Shown: piece by piece, positions 44,447-55,615 of the stretch
How positions within the stretch are numbered: position 1 is the stretch's first letter
How the letters are laid out: each line of letters starts with the position of its first letter
Source: Cryptomeria japonica
Taxonomy: Eukaryota > Streptophyta > Pinopsida > Cupressales > Cupressaceae
Direction of reading: 5' to 3'
DNA length: 64,000 bases
Assembly: GCF_030272615.1 (NCBI RefSeq)
Contig: NC_081407.1
Coordinates: forward strand, 102,591,897 to 102,655,896
The notes under the pieces: generated by a model
Seen by the model: only the letters and a program-made list of their open reading frames with translations
Told to the model about the DNA's origin: nothing
Database searches by the model: none
Translations under genes and position numbers: made by a program

Positions 44447-45769
44447 TTAATTTGGAATAGGTGCACCTAACTCGATAGGTAAGGTGCTTTCTTCATTTGA
44501 CACAATTTCCTTCTTTTTCCAAATCATCTGTAATTTGTCTTTTATTTCCTCAGTGTCTCCTCTAGGTTGATCTCTACAATCTCTGGCCAAGTGTCCAACT
44601 TTGTGACAATATAAACATGCCATACTAGGATTTCTCCATCATCTTCAGTTGTTCATTCCAAACCTTATAAAGCAGTTGGCACTTATGTGTCCATATCTCC
44701 CACAACATTCACACCATATCCTTGTATTGTAATCCCATGGTACTGCAGCATATTGTCGGTTAAGATCTATGTGAGTTCGGTAGCTTCCATTATTTGCTTG
44801 GTGTGCAGACCACATATAGTTCTTTTGCTTAAACCAACACTTCTTGGTACTATGTCCACATCTATTGCAGTTTTTACAAAACCCTTTGAATTTTGCCTTC
44901 TGATAGTTGCTAGCAGACTTTGTCCTACATTGGTTAGATGTGTGACCATATTTATTGCAATTGTGACAACAACCATTAGACTTAGTGACATTCGATTGCT
45001 TACCTTTTCTGATTTGACACATGTTGGCAGTATGACCTTGATTTCCACAGTAGTTGCAAATGGGCTTCTTTCTTTTGATGTTCTTCTTGTTTCCATCTTG
45101 CTTTGATGATTCTCCTCTCTTGGTAGTTTGGATTCCCTTCTTGATAGAGTCTTTTCCTTTGTAACCAAGTCTTGCATCTTTGTTGGGACTTTTCGTATTC
45201 AGTTGCTCATCCAACATCTTTGATGCTTCATAACTCTTCTTCAGTGTTTCCTTGGATTTCTTCTCTATTTCAAGTTCATTGGTCAACCTTGATTCTCATC
45301 ATCTTTTAGATTTGCTTCATGATGTGCATAACCTAATTGATCTGACAGATTTTGTTGAATCCTAGTCAACCTTATGTTTTCATCATTCTTTTCAGATACT
45401 AATGCTTCAAGTTGTTGTTTCTCTCTTTCTAGATCTCTTAATTTATCGTTGGCTATCGTCAATGCATCAAGATTTTCAGTCATCTGTGCACTGAAATGTT
45501 CATGTTCTCTTTTCATTGCTTTTAGCTTATCAGCCAGTGCTTTGTTCTTTTCTTTCAATACTCCAATCATCTCTTCAGTCTCTTCAGACATACTATTCTC
45601 ATATGATGTTTCAATTTGTTCCACTAACTCTGTAGAGTCCTGCAAATCATCAGACAATCTTCTTCTATGATTTTTGCATTTGTCTTTGCATGTCTGCAAT
45701 CACTTGATTAGCATGATCCAACTCTTCTTGGAAATACACAATTCTCCAAGATTGTTTATAGCCTTCCAT
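44447..45769 (-). pseudogene. Element D ORF1: coiled-coil protein with five CCHC zinc knuckles
   Basis: It starts MEGYKQSWR at 45769. The N-terminal coiled coil (EEMIGVLKEKNKALADKLK and so on) is followed by a basic linker and five complete CX2CX4HX4C knuckles: CNYCGNQGHTANMC, CHNCNKYGHTSNQC, CKNCNRCGHSTKKC, CECCGRYGHISANC and CLYCHKVGHLARDC (near plus 45060, 44965, 44885, 44710 and 44615). It is broken by a frameshift near 45680, by a 22-bp deletion near 45289 between ATCAA direct repeats that A retains, and by a stop after FGMNN near 44645. Likely role as in C ORF1: gag-like nucleic-acid-binding structural protein. Confidence 0.8.
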
Positions 45770-45831
45770 TGATAAGATCTTTCTCTTTAGGTTGTTAAAC
45801 CTTTTTCCAAGATTCAAGCTCCGATACCCAT

Positions 45832-46177
45832 TGTTAGGCCCAATATGGAAAGCTAATGTACTAAGAGGGGAGGGGTGAATCAGTACTTCAAAACTTTTCT
45901 TCAACAATAAGCTTACTGTTAAGCATAAACTAAATATTGTTGTAACATAATATAATGCTAAAACAAGTAAATAACAATCATACCTGATTCACTCCATAAC
46001 ACATATATTTTTGTTACGCAGAAACTCTTGGGTAGAGAGAAAAAGTGTTGTGGGGATGGCACCCACAACTTCACTACTGCAATAATAAAGGTTGCTTGGT
46101 TAGAGCTACATGTTTAGCTATTTCTGATAGCTTACCCTATTAGGAGTATCAAGATCTGTTAGATCTACCTTGCTAAA
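45832..46177 (-). repeat. Element D 5' LTR, inner segment
   Basis: The plus strand begins TGTTAGGCCCAATATGG and is colinear with 39039-39384 up to CTTGCTAAA, where E is inserted. The adjoining minus-strand primer site reads TGGGTATCGGAGCTTG, a variant of the initiator Met site. Confidence 0.85.
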
Positions 46178-49100
46178 TGTCACGAACCCTATTTTCCAGT
46201 AATTATTTAATTAGGAAAATAATGTTTATTTTTCAAATGAAATTGAAATGAAATGAAAATAGAACTGTTAATGAAATAAGATAGGATATCGAATGTACTG
46301 AAATTATTTATATACAATTGAATGGTCAGTAATAATTTTTATCATAAATTGGGATCATCATTGCTAATGAGCGATTGAGTGCAAAGTGAATGCAGGAACA
46401 GGTGAACAATGATGAAGGCGAGAACATGGTTCAAGTAGAGTTGTCTTAGCTCTTGTATTTCATTAGAATAGATGGAATCTCTCACACACCACATTAGTAT
46501 TTATATTTGCATCTTGAAAGATGGATGATTTAAATGACCTCATTTGAATGTTTGTTCAAATTGAAATGATGAATTTGGAATGAGAAGTAGATTGATTTAA
46601 ATGTTTATACATGTGCATTGATTTCATGATGTGAGTAGTGTTTCAATTAAATCTAAGTTGTGTGAGTGATTGTGAAATATTATGCTTTATTGTTAAAAGA
46701 GAAAAAATGTGTAGATGATTCAAAAATGAATATCGACCCTAGGTTTTATGTTCTTTTTAGATATGTATAAATGTATGAAAATTGTACTATTAACTTTACT
46801 TTTGTAAATTGGTCAAAATGTATATGTATATGAGAAATCGATTTAATCATATACATGTATATCTATATAGTTATAAATATCCAATTATCATAAAATTTGA
46901 CTTCGTCAAGAATTTTGTTTATACATATACGTAATCATTTGAGATTAAAAATATATACGCGTTATATATATGTGTATATATGAATTCTAATAATAATTTG
47001 ATCATGTACTTGTAAATATGTATGTAATTATTGTATATGTATTTATGAAATTAAATTATGTAATGAAAATCCGATATATATATTTAATTAAAGAAAGGGT
47101 TTATTAAAGAATTTATTAAACAAAGTTTAATGTTTAATATATATATTAATGAAAAGTCATTAAATATATATATATAATATAAACAAATTAAGTTTTAAGA
47201 AAAATTAAAATAAAACAAATTAAATGGAAGTGGTGGGATTGGTTTAAGAAGAATTAAGCAAATAAAGAGGATGGTCGATAGTAACATCGACCACCCTCCT
47301 CCCTTTTGATAAAACATACTCCACGTGCAGATAGAATACGGTAGTAGGCAAGTTGAAAGGTAAGTTGTTTGAATTAAGGTAGGCGTAGTTTAGGGGAAGT
47401 AGACACCACTGACTACCACTCCTCCTCCATTTTATTTATGATGCAAACCACATGCAAATACATAAACCGCCAAATAAGAAATGGTTAATAGGTAATGTGG
47501 TCTAACAGCCATAAAGCCACCGATATCCATCGTGATCGACATGTATAAAGTTAGTTATTTAACTTGCATGTTTTAAGGAAGTCATTTTTAGTAAAGTCGA
47601 CTTAGTCTTGGAGTTAAAAGCCACATGGATAATCTATAATTATGGACTTAACAACTTTAGAGGTTTGGTGTCACAAAATAGATAATAAATAACTTGCATG
47701 GTGAACACATAGGTATTCAAATACAATTAGGACTATTATGATGCAATCAGATCTTGAGTGGTGTCACTTAAAATCAATCCACCTCTAGTAGAGATAGCCC
47801 GAAAGTAGGAAAGAGGGTAGACGACTACACTATATATAGACCATTGAGTTGGAAGAGAAGGGGGAGGGGAGATGCAACTAAGGATTAGAGAATGGAATGA
47901 AAAAGAGAAAAGTAGTGGAGATTTAGATGTGTTTTACGATCAAGTCGTAACCATCTTAGATTTAGAGTCGAATTTTAGAGTAAAGTTTAGAGAAAGAAGA
48001 GATAGAAAAGAAGGATATGGAGGATGGAGTTAGTAGAAGAATCGACAGATGGAAAGCGACAAAGAGTTTGTGAACCATCTTGAAAGAGAGTAGGCAAATG
48101 TGAAGAGGGAAGCAAGTTCATCACCTCAAGCCAATAACAAGAGCATAAGGAGGTAGGATCTACCTTAATTCTTTGGTCATTATGCAAGGATAGTGAGTGA
48201 GTCATGAAGTTATATAATGTAATTTAGAATGAAGTCTGATTGACTCAAGCCATGATTAGAACAAAATTGTTTGAACTCACTTTTGAATAGTCTTCTAGAG
48301 AAATGTATTATGAGGTATATATGATAAAATAACTATGAACATGCATGGAAAATGCTAAAGAGTGATAGGAATTGTATCATAGGTTGATTTAGATATTCTC
48401 TAAAGGATGATCTAGTTTTAGACTTATGCAATATTCTAATGGAAGAGATAGAATCGTGAAAGGAATCATTGTTAATTGTTCAAAAATTACATTCATGTAA
48501 ATATAGATACAATAGTGAAATATTTTCTTAAGTTTGTTGATAAACTTAGTGAAACTCTCATAAATTAGATCACCCAATCCTCTAAGAATAAAGTAAGAGA
48601 ATAGAGAGAGAAAATTTAAGATTGAACCATGAAGAAGATGAAATAATAGGATAACGACTTATTAAATAATGAAGTTATTTTGATATCACAAGGAAAGACT
48701 TGCACTTTGGAATTTTTCATGAAAATTAAAGAAGGTTATCAAGTGTCTCATTTGAAAAGCCTTATAGATAGGCGTTTTATGAACTTGCATCATATTTGAT
48801 TGTCGTTATGGTAAATTAGTGAAGTCGGTGTGTTAAGTTTTAAATCATGAAAAGTCACATATTAGTATTAAACTAAATATGATGTTTTGAGAAAAGAGGT
48901 AAATGAACCGCAACACTTGGAAAGATAGAGAGAGAGTTTAGACGAGATAAACTTAGAATTCTAAACCATAAGAATGGAATGCATGTTAATGATTATGCTA
49001 TTTAAATGTTTTAATAATTGAATAAAAGAATGTGTACTCATTTTATTCAATTTATATGTAAGATACATACATGTGTTACACCTTCTTAATATTTTTAATC

Positions 49101-50083
49101 TTGTTTTTAAATTTCTTGAAAGATAGAAGCAAAAGATTTTTTCCTTTCAGATGTATATTTGTTTATCTATGAATGATTGCTTCCTGTCAGATAGGATTGG
49201 TTTTGAACAAAAGATTGGTTCTCTCTATTTCTATTCAACAAAAGATTGTCTTCCTTAAACATTATATTAATATCTTATGAGATATAGGAAGCTAGAATTG
49301 AAAAGGTGAAAGATTGTCTTCTGTATATTTTAATTGTAGATTTATGTGAACAAAGCTAGATAGGCTTGTGTTTGTGGAAAGTTAACTTCCAGGATGGGTG
49401 CCGAATGTGGATTATAGAGAGAATAGTTGCTTTTCCAACTATCTATTTTTGTTGTGCATGGCATTATACTCGGTCGAGTAATCAAATTGAATTAACCATT
49501 GAAATAATGGAATTCTTTTATTTTATCCTCTCTACCATATCCTAGATTGATAATGAATGCTTGTTTCTTAAAAGAGTTAGAAAAATGAAAATGCTTGTAT
49601 CATCTAGGCATGCACCAGATTCCATCTTGCCTTTCGAATTTCTTTTGCTAAGAAATTCGTGTAGGGTCGAGTATTCTTGATTGACCAAGAATTCCGGGGA
49701 AGTGTAAGCTTCAAGGTTGGGCAGAAAAAGCATCTGAATCTTGTTCTCGTCTTCATGCTAAAGATTGCATTGGCGATAGCTTGGGTTGCAGATCAACGGA
49801 CGCATCTCACCCTTTACTTTGTATTATTTTGTTACTGAACTTACAACAACTTGAAATGCGTAAGTATTGTATGATTGAGATACTAATTTTATCAATTTAT
49901 GGAATAAAGAATCTTTATCTTTTACATAAATTTTGTGTTTATTACGATCTTAATGGAATGTTCAAATGAAGTAATGGATGTAAAAGTGGAATGAAATAGA
50001 CTTAGTAACTGATTTATGAGTTTATTTAAGAATAAAGAGTATTTCAAATCATTATTGAAGTTAGCTCGATTTACGTCTTTACA
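46178..50083 (+). mobile_element. Element E: 3.9-kb putative solo LTR inside D's 5' LTR
   Basis: It begins TGTCACGAACCC and ends ...TACGTCTTTACA, with CTAAA on both sides (46173-46177, 50084-50088); the host LTR sequence resumes exactly after the duplication. No coding ORF, internal LTR pair, primer site or polypurine tract is seen across 3906 bp. TG...CA ends, a 5-bp duplication and a TATA box (TATATATAG, 47831-47839) fit one very long LTR left by recombination between two LTRs. LTRs this long are known in Ogre/Tat-type Ty3/gypsy elements, but the family is not identified. Orientation follows the TATA box and is tentative. Part of the interior (46800-47230) is extremely AT-rich. Confidence 0.7.
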
Positions 50084-50088
50084 CTAAA

Positions 50089-50920
50089 GGATTTTACAAC
50101 TTGTTTTAAATGTTGCACCTGGTTAAAGGCTTTACTATTTATAGACTTTGTTAGAGTCTTTTACCCTGTTAGAGGTTTCTCTTACAACTCAAAATATTAC
50201 AATCAAATTATTTACAAAATATCTGCAACTTTACATCTGGAATGTTATAGTAGATTCTATGTGCTCAAAATGAGACTACCTTGCTTATAGCATACCTCGG
50301 TAATCCATAGATTAACTCGATAAACCCTTTTGTTTACTCTATTCCTTGATTGTTCTCTAAAATCCCTCTCTCGATGACCTATGTGTAACTCTGTCAATTG
50401 TAACAGTCATACCATTCTGTGATTCCTCATGATTCTGCCTTTCACACAAGTTTTGCTTCACACACACATGCACACACTCTTTAATCCTCAATTCATGCTA
50501 TATAAATAGATCTCTTATGTCGGTGATTTGGTTCATGCTTCGATCTTACAAACATGATTTATCGAATGAATAACCATACAAAATATTTCATTGGATAGAT
50601 GACCTCAAAATCATACAAAATCTTTAAGTGCAATTTCCAATGTGATAATGGTTCTTTGTTCCTCGATCTTGTAACGCATTTCCACACATGTGTCCAGGTT
50701 CAATGAATCTGGTAACACGTTTCACTTAGTGTGTGTTCACTTGGTATATCATTTTTGCTGCTCGGTAGACAGCTCGGTGCATACTAATCTCTGAGACTAC
50801 TTTCTTCTATAACTGACTGCTCTGTGCTTGTCGACTAAATATTTCGGTAGTAGTAACCAACTAGAGTATATAGAATAACTTTTGAACATAAAACTAATGG
50901 CAACTTAGTAAGTAGTAATA
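50089..50920 (-). repeat. Element D 5' LTR, outer segment
   Basis: This continues the LTR after E (GGATTTTACAACTTG...) and ends ...AAGTAGTAATA, where the family consensus end is AACA on this strand. Inner plus outer segments total about 1178 bp, equal to the 3' LTR. Confidence 0.85.
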
Positions 50921-50925
50921 TAGAC

Positions 50926-51338
50926 CACGTGATATCTTCATCGGCATCCACCTTAGTTCACTATGTCGGTTTAGGGTCAAGCACCGACCAAAAACACACT
51001 ACTGGTATTCACCTTTTACTACCAGTTCATCTTTCTCTATCGGTTATCGGTATTCATCTTATACCACTAGTTCATCTTGCCCTACCGATTATACAATAAT
51101 TTGTTAACCTTCAATCCATGCTCTTCTCTATTCGGTCGGTTAGAAAACAATACCTTTTTACTGCATATGACCCAATGCCTTGTTCCTCTATGTTCTTCTT
51201 GTCCCTTGTATGCTTACCAGTGGACATTTTACCAGTTGATACAACACCTACCTACATACCAGTAGCATACCATACATATCGATTATGCTATATCGGTTGA
51301 CTTCCGCGGTTGACATCAATGACAACACAATGCCAACA
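50926..51338 (-). repeat. Solo LTR F, segment 3 (U3 start)
   Basis: The minus strand begins TGTTGGCATTGTGTTGTC at 51338, the same TGTTGGCAT start as LTRs of B and C. ACTTG follows at 51339-51343 and precedes the other end at 31187-31191, proving the boundaries of the split LTR. Three segments sum to about 1.68 kb. No internal region of F exists between its ends, so it is a solo LTR. Confidence 0.8.
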
Positions 51339-51343
51339 ACTTG

Positions 51344-53235
51344 TTTGGCTCCAACTCTGTTATTTGCTTGTTTGCCATTTTTTGTTGTCTTTGTGACTAG
51401 TTATTTTCTAGTTTTGGTTTTCAAATGTCAGTTCTAGATCTACAATGGGTTGTGGCCCTTTCCCACTTACTTTAATAAAAACATTTGTGGCTTCATTATC
51501 CTGTTTGTACATATAAGTGATCTTCAAATGAGTAAACTTCTATTAAATAGATCCATATTTCTCTAACATATTTCTAGCCTTCTAAGGGGAATAAAGGTTA
51601 TTCTTTAGCAGATCAATAATAATTTTAGGGTCTCCTTTAATCTCTACTTTATAAAACCCTTATCACTTTAATAGTTTAACCTCTCACCAAACCTCCATAG
51701 CCTCAACTTCATTATTTGTGTTTGATATTAAGTTCTTGGCACATCCTTCAATAAGCCTTACTTTTTCATCTCTTATCACTACCCCAACCATAGCAGCACT
51801 AGGATTACCCTTTGAGATTTAATCAAAATGTAGTTTAATGTATCCTATTTCAAGGCACATCCATTTTACATTGTTTATTAAAATTATTTTGATCCAATTA
51901 ATCTTAGTAAGATCTTGAGTAGCTCCTCAATTTTTCTTTATCCTTAATTAAATATAGAAAGGCGTCCTTTTTGTTCATTAATATTCTCTTGCATACTATT
52001 TTTTAAGCTTATAAGAAAATTCTTTGTTATTTCTTGCTTGATCTACAAATCCTATTGTTTCTCTCTTTCAATAAACCCGAAGTAACAAAAGGGGAACTTG
52101 CTTCCATATCTCCAAAATCATAGAGTGTGAAAAGGGAGAGCTTTTATTCCAACTACTAACAAAATCCTTGTGGCCCATAGGGAAGATCCAATTAACTTTA
52201 AGGTTATACAACACCTCTTTCCAAACCCCTCAATATGAAGCACAATAAAAGAACAAATGATCAATTATTTTTTCCTCCTCATAGCATAAACTACACCTAT
52301 TAACAAACTGAAATCCTCTCTTGTTCAAATTATCAATAGTATAAATATTATTATGATGATCAACCCACCAAAAATAATTTAATTTAAGAATCATCTTGGG
52401 ATTCCAAATAAAAATCCAATCAATAGAAAAATCACATTCTCAACAACAATAATATTAAAAAAGAGTGAACTAAAAATAATCCCCAAAAAAGATGAGATGC
52501 ATTCAACTTTCCCATCTCATGAACAAATAAGATAATCACCAATATAATGATTTAATTTAACTCGTCTTGCAACCCTTTCTATCTAACACCCCTTAAAAGC
52601 CTCCCTCCCAACATTTTCCCACTAAAATCTTTCTCTTAGGTTGATCTGTGTTCCAATCAATATACCCATGCACTTTATCTCCATAGTATCTTATGAAAAG
52701 ATCTCTTATTTTAGAGAGGTTTTGAACCAAGGATAGGAAATTTCTAGGGGTCATTCCAAAAAAATCACTTACCCCCACCCTCTAGAAGATTATTTGCTTA
52801 ATAAATTTATAGTTTTGAGCAAATTGTTCTATATAACTAATCCCTAAGGTGGGCTAGAAGATGGCAAAAAAATAGCAATGATCTTTGATTTCCAAGTAAT
52901 TAGCTTTGAGAACAAGAGACCAATCTTCATTACCTCCAAGAAGATTCCAACTGAATTTTGCCATCAAAACATTATCGAACAATTGTAGTATCCTAATACC
53001 AAAGCCTCTTTGCCCCTTAGGTTTACAGACATTCTCCCATTTTGTCAAAGTAATTCTTGAATTTTCTTTAGTGCCCGTCTAAAGCGATTTTTTCAAAATA
53101 TGTTCAATCATTTCAGCCTTAAAAGTTACAATCTTAAATAAGGAAAAATAATAGACTAGAATGTTTTCCAAAGAAGGTGTCAACAATTGATATTTACCAA
53201 CTTGACTTAACAACTTTTGTTTACAACCTGGGAGT
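51344..53235 (-). pseudogene. LINE (L1-type) 3' half: post-RT, zinc-finger and RNase H domains
   Basis: On the minus strand from 53235 downward: QVGKYQLLTPSLENILVYY, WENVCKPKGQRGFGIR (53040-52990), FSWNLLGGNEDWSLVLKANY, then a zf-RVT-like CSLCYEEEKIIDHLFFYC (near 52290), and an RNase H domain beginning HFDISKGNPSAAMVGVVIRD near 51820, with NTNNEVEA and GDPKIIIDLL, ending near DNEATN (51480). These are the C-terminal modules of plant L1-type LINEs. Frameshifts and stops are frequent. The reverse-transcriptase palm is missing, so the copy is 5'-truncated. Solo LTR F is inserted in its 3' part; the continuation is at 31191-30900. Confidence 0.8.
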
Positions 53236-54148
53236 TGTTTTTTGCCATTTCCACAATTCTATGAATTGTATTCACAAATTCTGATTGAAGAGGGTTTGAA
53301 GTTATATATTTCATCGTAGATTTGATGTGTGAGACTGTCATTAAATAAATTGGAAAGAATATTTTAATCTATGAATTTAGAGATCTATTGTACTATGGTT
53401 ATAATCCTCTTGTAGATGTTCCTATTAGATGCTTGTAAATTTATTTTTTCCTTTTTTTATTGGCCTGTTGCATAAAATATTATGTCACCATGAAGAGTAT
53501 TTCTTCTATGAAATTCTTGTATATAGATATTTTCACTTGTTGCCCCCATATTTGGTATACCTAAAATTTGAACTTCAAATTAGTCTCAATATTGAATGAA
53601 GATCCAATAGGTGTTTATGCGTAATCAATGAGCACGTGATCCAAGATCATTGCCAGTTAAAATATGAAAAATGGATGAATTTTGGAAATTACCTAGAATT
53701 GAGGGAAATAATTTGACAGACATGTCCTTAGCATCATTTTGTGTCATGTGGCCAATTTTCACTTGAACCCAGTTCATAGTTTGTCATATTTTAAACTTTC
53801 AAATTTTGATGTCCCTCGCTTAAAAATGATTAAAATATCACATTTTAGGTTTCATCATAAGGAGTAAATAATGTTGTTAGGCTATTTCTCTACCATCGAC
53901 GCATGTTTCAGATTTCAGAACCTAACTCCCTACCGTTAGGAAGATATGGTCATCTTTCTTAAGCTTGAGCATTAAAATTAAAATATTTAAATTATTTTTC
54001 AAAAATGATTTAATATTTTAAATTATTTTAATATTTGAGGTCATTTAAGGAGGTATAAGTTGTCTAAAAAAGTCTTTTCCATTTCTCCTCTATTTTTCCT
54101 CCATGTTCGATGGTTTTTGAGGTCGAGGTCATTGCGTTTATAAGAAAT
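53236..54148. other. Spacer, nothing recognised
   Basis: No motif-bearing ORF or transposon boundary was found in about 0.9 kb. Confidence 0.4.
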
Positions 54149-54327
54149 GGTTAAAGATGCTCCGTTTTCGAGCATTTTTAACCCATTTTCATAGCCTCAA
54201 GAGCACAAAAATAAAAAGGGTTAAGAATGCTCCAAAACAGAGAATTTCTAACCTTATTTCCTAACATTTTGTTGGCCTGCTTTGTCAAGAAGGTTAGAAA
54301 TACTCCATTCTGGAGCATTCTTAACCT
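54149..54327. repeat. Three related quasi-palindromes
   Basis: Three imperfect hairpins of about 35 bp, each of the form GGTTA-GAATGCTCC ... GGAGCATT-TTAACC, lie at 54149-54183, 54219-54253 and 54292-54327, separated by roughly 35 bp. They share sequence as well as symmetry. They lie about 40 bp upstream of the first readable part of the PPR remnant. Confidence 0.7.
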
Positions 54328-54368
54328 CCTCCATAAGAGTTATCAAAACAAAAATGCTTCAAACAACA

Positions 54369-55130
54369 GGTTATGAACATTCATCAATGTATTAAAGATA
54401 AAGTGGTTTCGCCAGATGTTGAAGTTGTGGCTACTCTGGAGACATGAAAGAAAATCATGGGAGCCTCAGAAAGAGATTTCATCTCACAATTGTAATAATG
54501 GCAAAACACACATAATGTATCTGTTGAATAGACTTTAGAAACTTTCAAGTGATTGCAGTTGGCAAGTGTAATGAAATCCTCTACCACCTTTGGCCGCATC
54601 ATACCAACCTATACAAAATTAGAACCTTGAAACAATAGTGTGGACATTCATCGAGGCATTAAAGATTAGAGGGAGTTAATTGGATTATGAAGTTGCAGTT
54701 TCTCTTGAGACATGCATGCCAATGTGAAAACAAGATTACACCACGAACTGCACTGGTAATTATAACTGCAAATAATGGAAGCATAGACATTATGTTAATT
54801 GTAGATATGTATGCAAAATGTGGAAGGTGTAGCCAGGGCAAGTGGACTGGCTGGCAGAACATTTCAAAGAACGTGATTTCATAAACAATGCACGTGAGTT
54901 GTTTTGATTCATTTGCAATGTTGCAGAATATGTAAGCATAGACAAAGCACATTGAGTTGTTTAACAAAATGCCATGGTTGTGGGAAACATATGCAATAGT
55001 GGGAGCTTAAACACGACAAGTGAATTGTTTGACATAATGCCTTAAATAAATGTAGTCTTGTTTAATGCAATAATCACAGGATATGCACCAAACCAATCAC
55101 GGTATTCAGGAAAGAATAGAGGATAGAGGA
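54369..55130 (+). pseudogene. Pentatricopeptide-repeat (PPR, PLS-type) gene remnant
   Basis: Islands of PPR coding appear in several frames on the plus strand: MNIHQCIKDKVVSPDVEVV at 54372-54428, SSTTFGRIIPTYTKLEP near 54572-54625, a second VDIHRGIKD at 54639, LIVDMYAKCG near 54796-54825, and GSLNTTSELFDIMP..INVVLFNAIITGYA at 54992-55085. This order is the PLS-class PPR pattern (HxxI ... DVVVxxxLVDMYAKCGS ... ARxxFDxMPxxNVVxWNAIIxGYAxN). Plant PPR proteins act in organelle RNA editing and processing. Here many stops and frameshifts make it dead. It is the only clear host-gene-derived sequence in the window. Whether it moved here as a transposon-borne or duplicated fragment cannot be told. Confidence 0.75.
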
Positions 55131-55615
55131 ATTTTGTCAATCGTGCCAGTGGGATAAATGGTTCTCTTTTGATTCCATGCTTCCTATTCGAGTGGTATTC
55201 TATATGTAATATCAATCATGATTCTGGGTCTCTAAGTTAATGAGTTCATCAATCAAAAGCAATCAGAGCAGTCACTTTATTGGCAACATGTGGGATGACT
55301 ATATTCGCATTCGCGTTCTGATGAAAAGCATTGAAAGCAGGAATGAGCAGGGGAGATGTTGAGCTCAACGATGCGAAGATATATTGTATATAAGAAGCTA
55401 TCGAATACATCCCCACTACCCCCCTACCCCTATACAAGGGGACATGCATGTGAATGCAATTAACAGTTCCCCGACTACACATCGGGTTCTCTTTGAACCA
55501 AAGGCTAAGCCCCACATCAATGAATCACTACCCAAGGCATGTAATTTTTTTTTTGACAAAGTTGCAAACATTCATTTAAATAGGGCTGCATGAGTTTTTT
55601 TTTTTATTTGTCATA
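55131..55615. other. Spacer before ORF G, nothing recognised
   Basis: No gene. Runs of T occur at 55548-55555 and 55595-55605. It may hold the 5' untranslated region of the G element, but no LTR or primer site was identified. Confidence 0.35.

Larger units (their letters stand above)
39039..50920 (-). mobile_element. Element D: pol-less two-ORF LTR retroelement on the minus strand, carrying insertion E
   Basis: In minus orientation it runs 5' LTR (50920-45832, split by E), ORF1 (45769-44447), ORF2 (43928-40556), 3' untranslated region, polypurine tract (40233-40219) and 3' LTR (40218-39039). It belongs to the same family as A, with near-colinear LTRs and ORFs. Flanks are GAGAC (39034-39038) and TAGAC (50921-50925), four of five matching, in line with mutation of an original duplication. 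Without E it is about 8 kb. It lacks every pol domain. It is inserted into solo LTR F. Confidence 0.85.

Noticed and set aside
46178-50083. E as a complete small element with two LTRs
   Set aside because: I looked for a second copy of TGTCACGAACCC or of the terminal segment inside E and found only TGTCACAAAATAG near 47652, which does not extend.
54659-54967. 102-codon minus-strand frame
   Set aside because: Antisense to the PPR remnant, without motifs.
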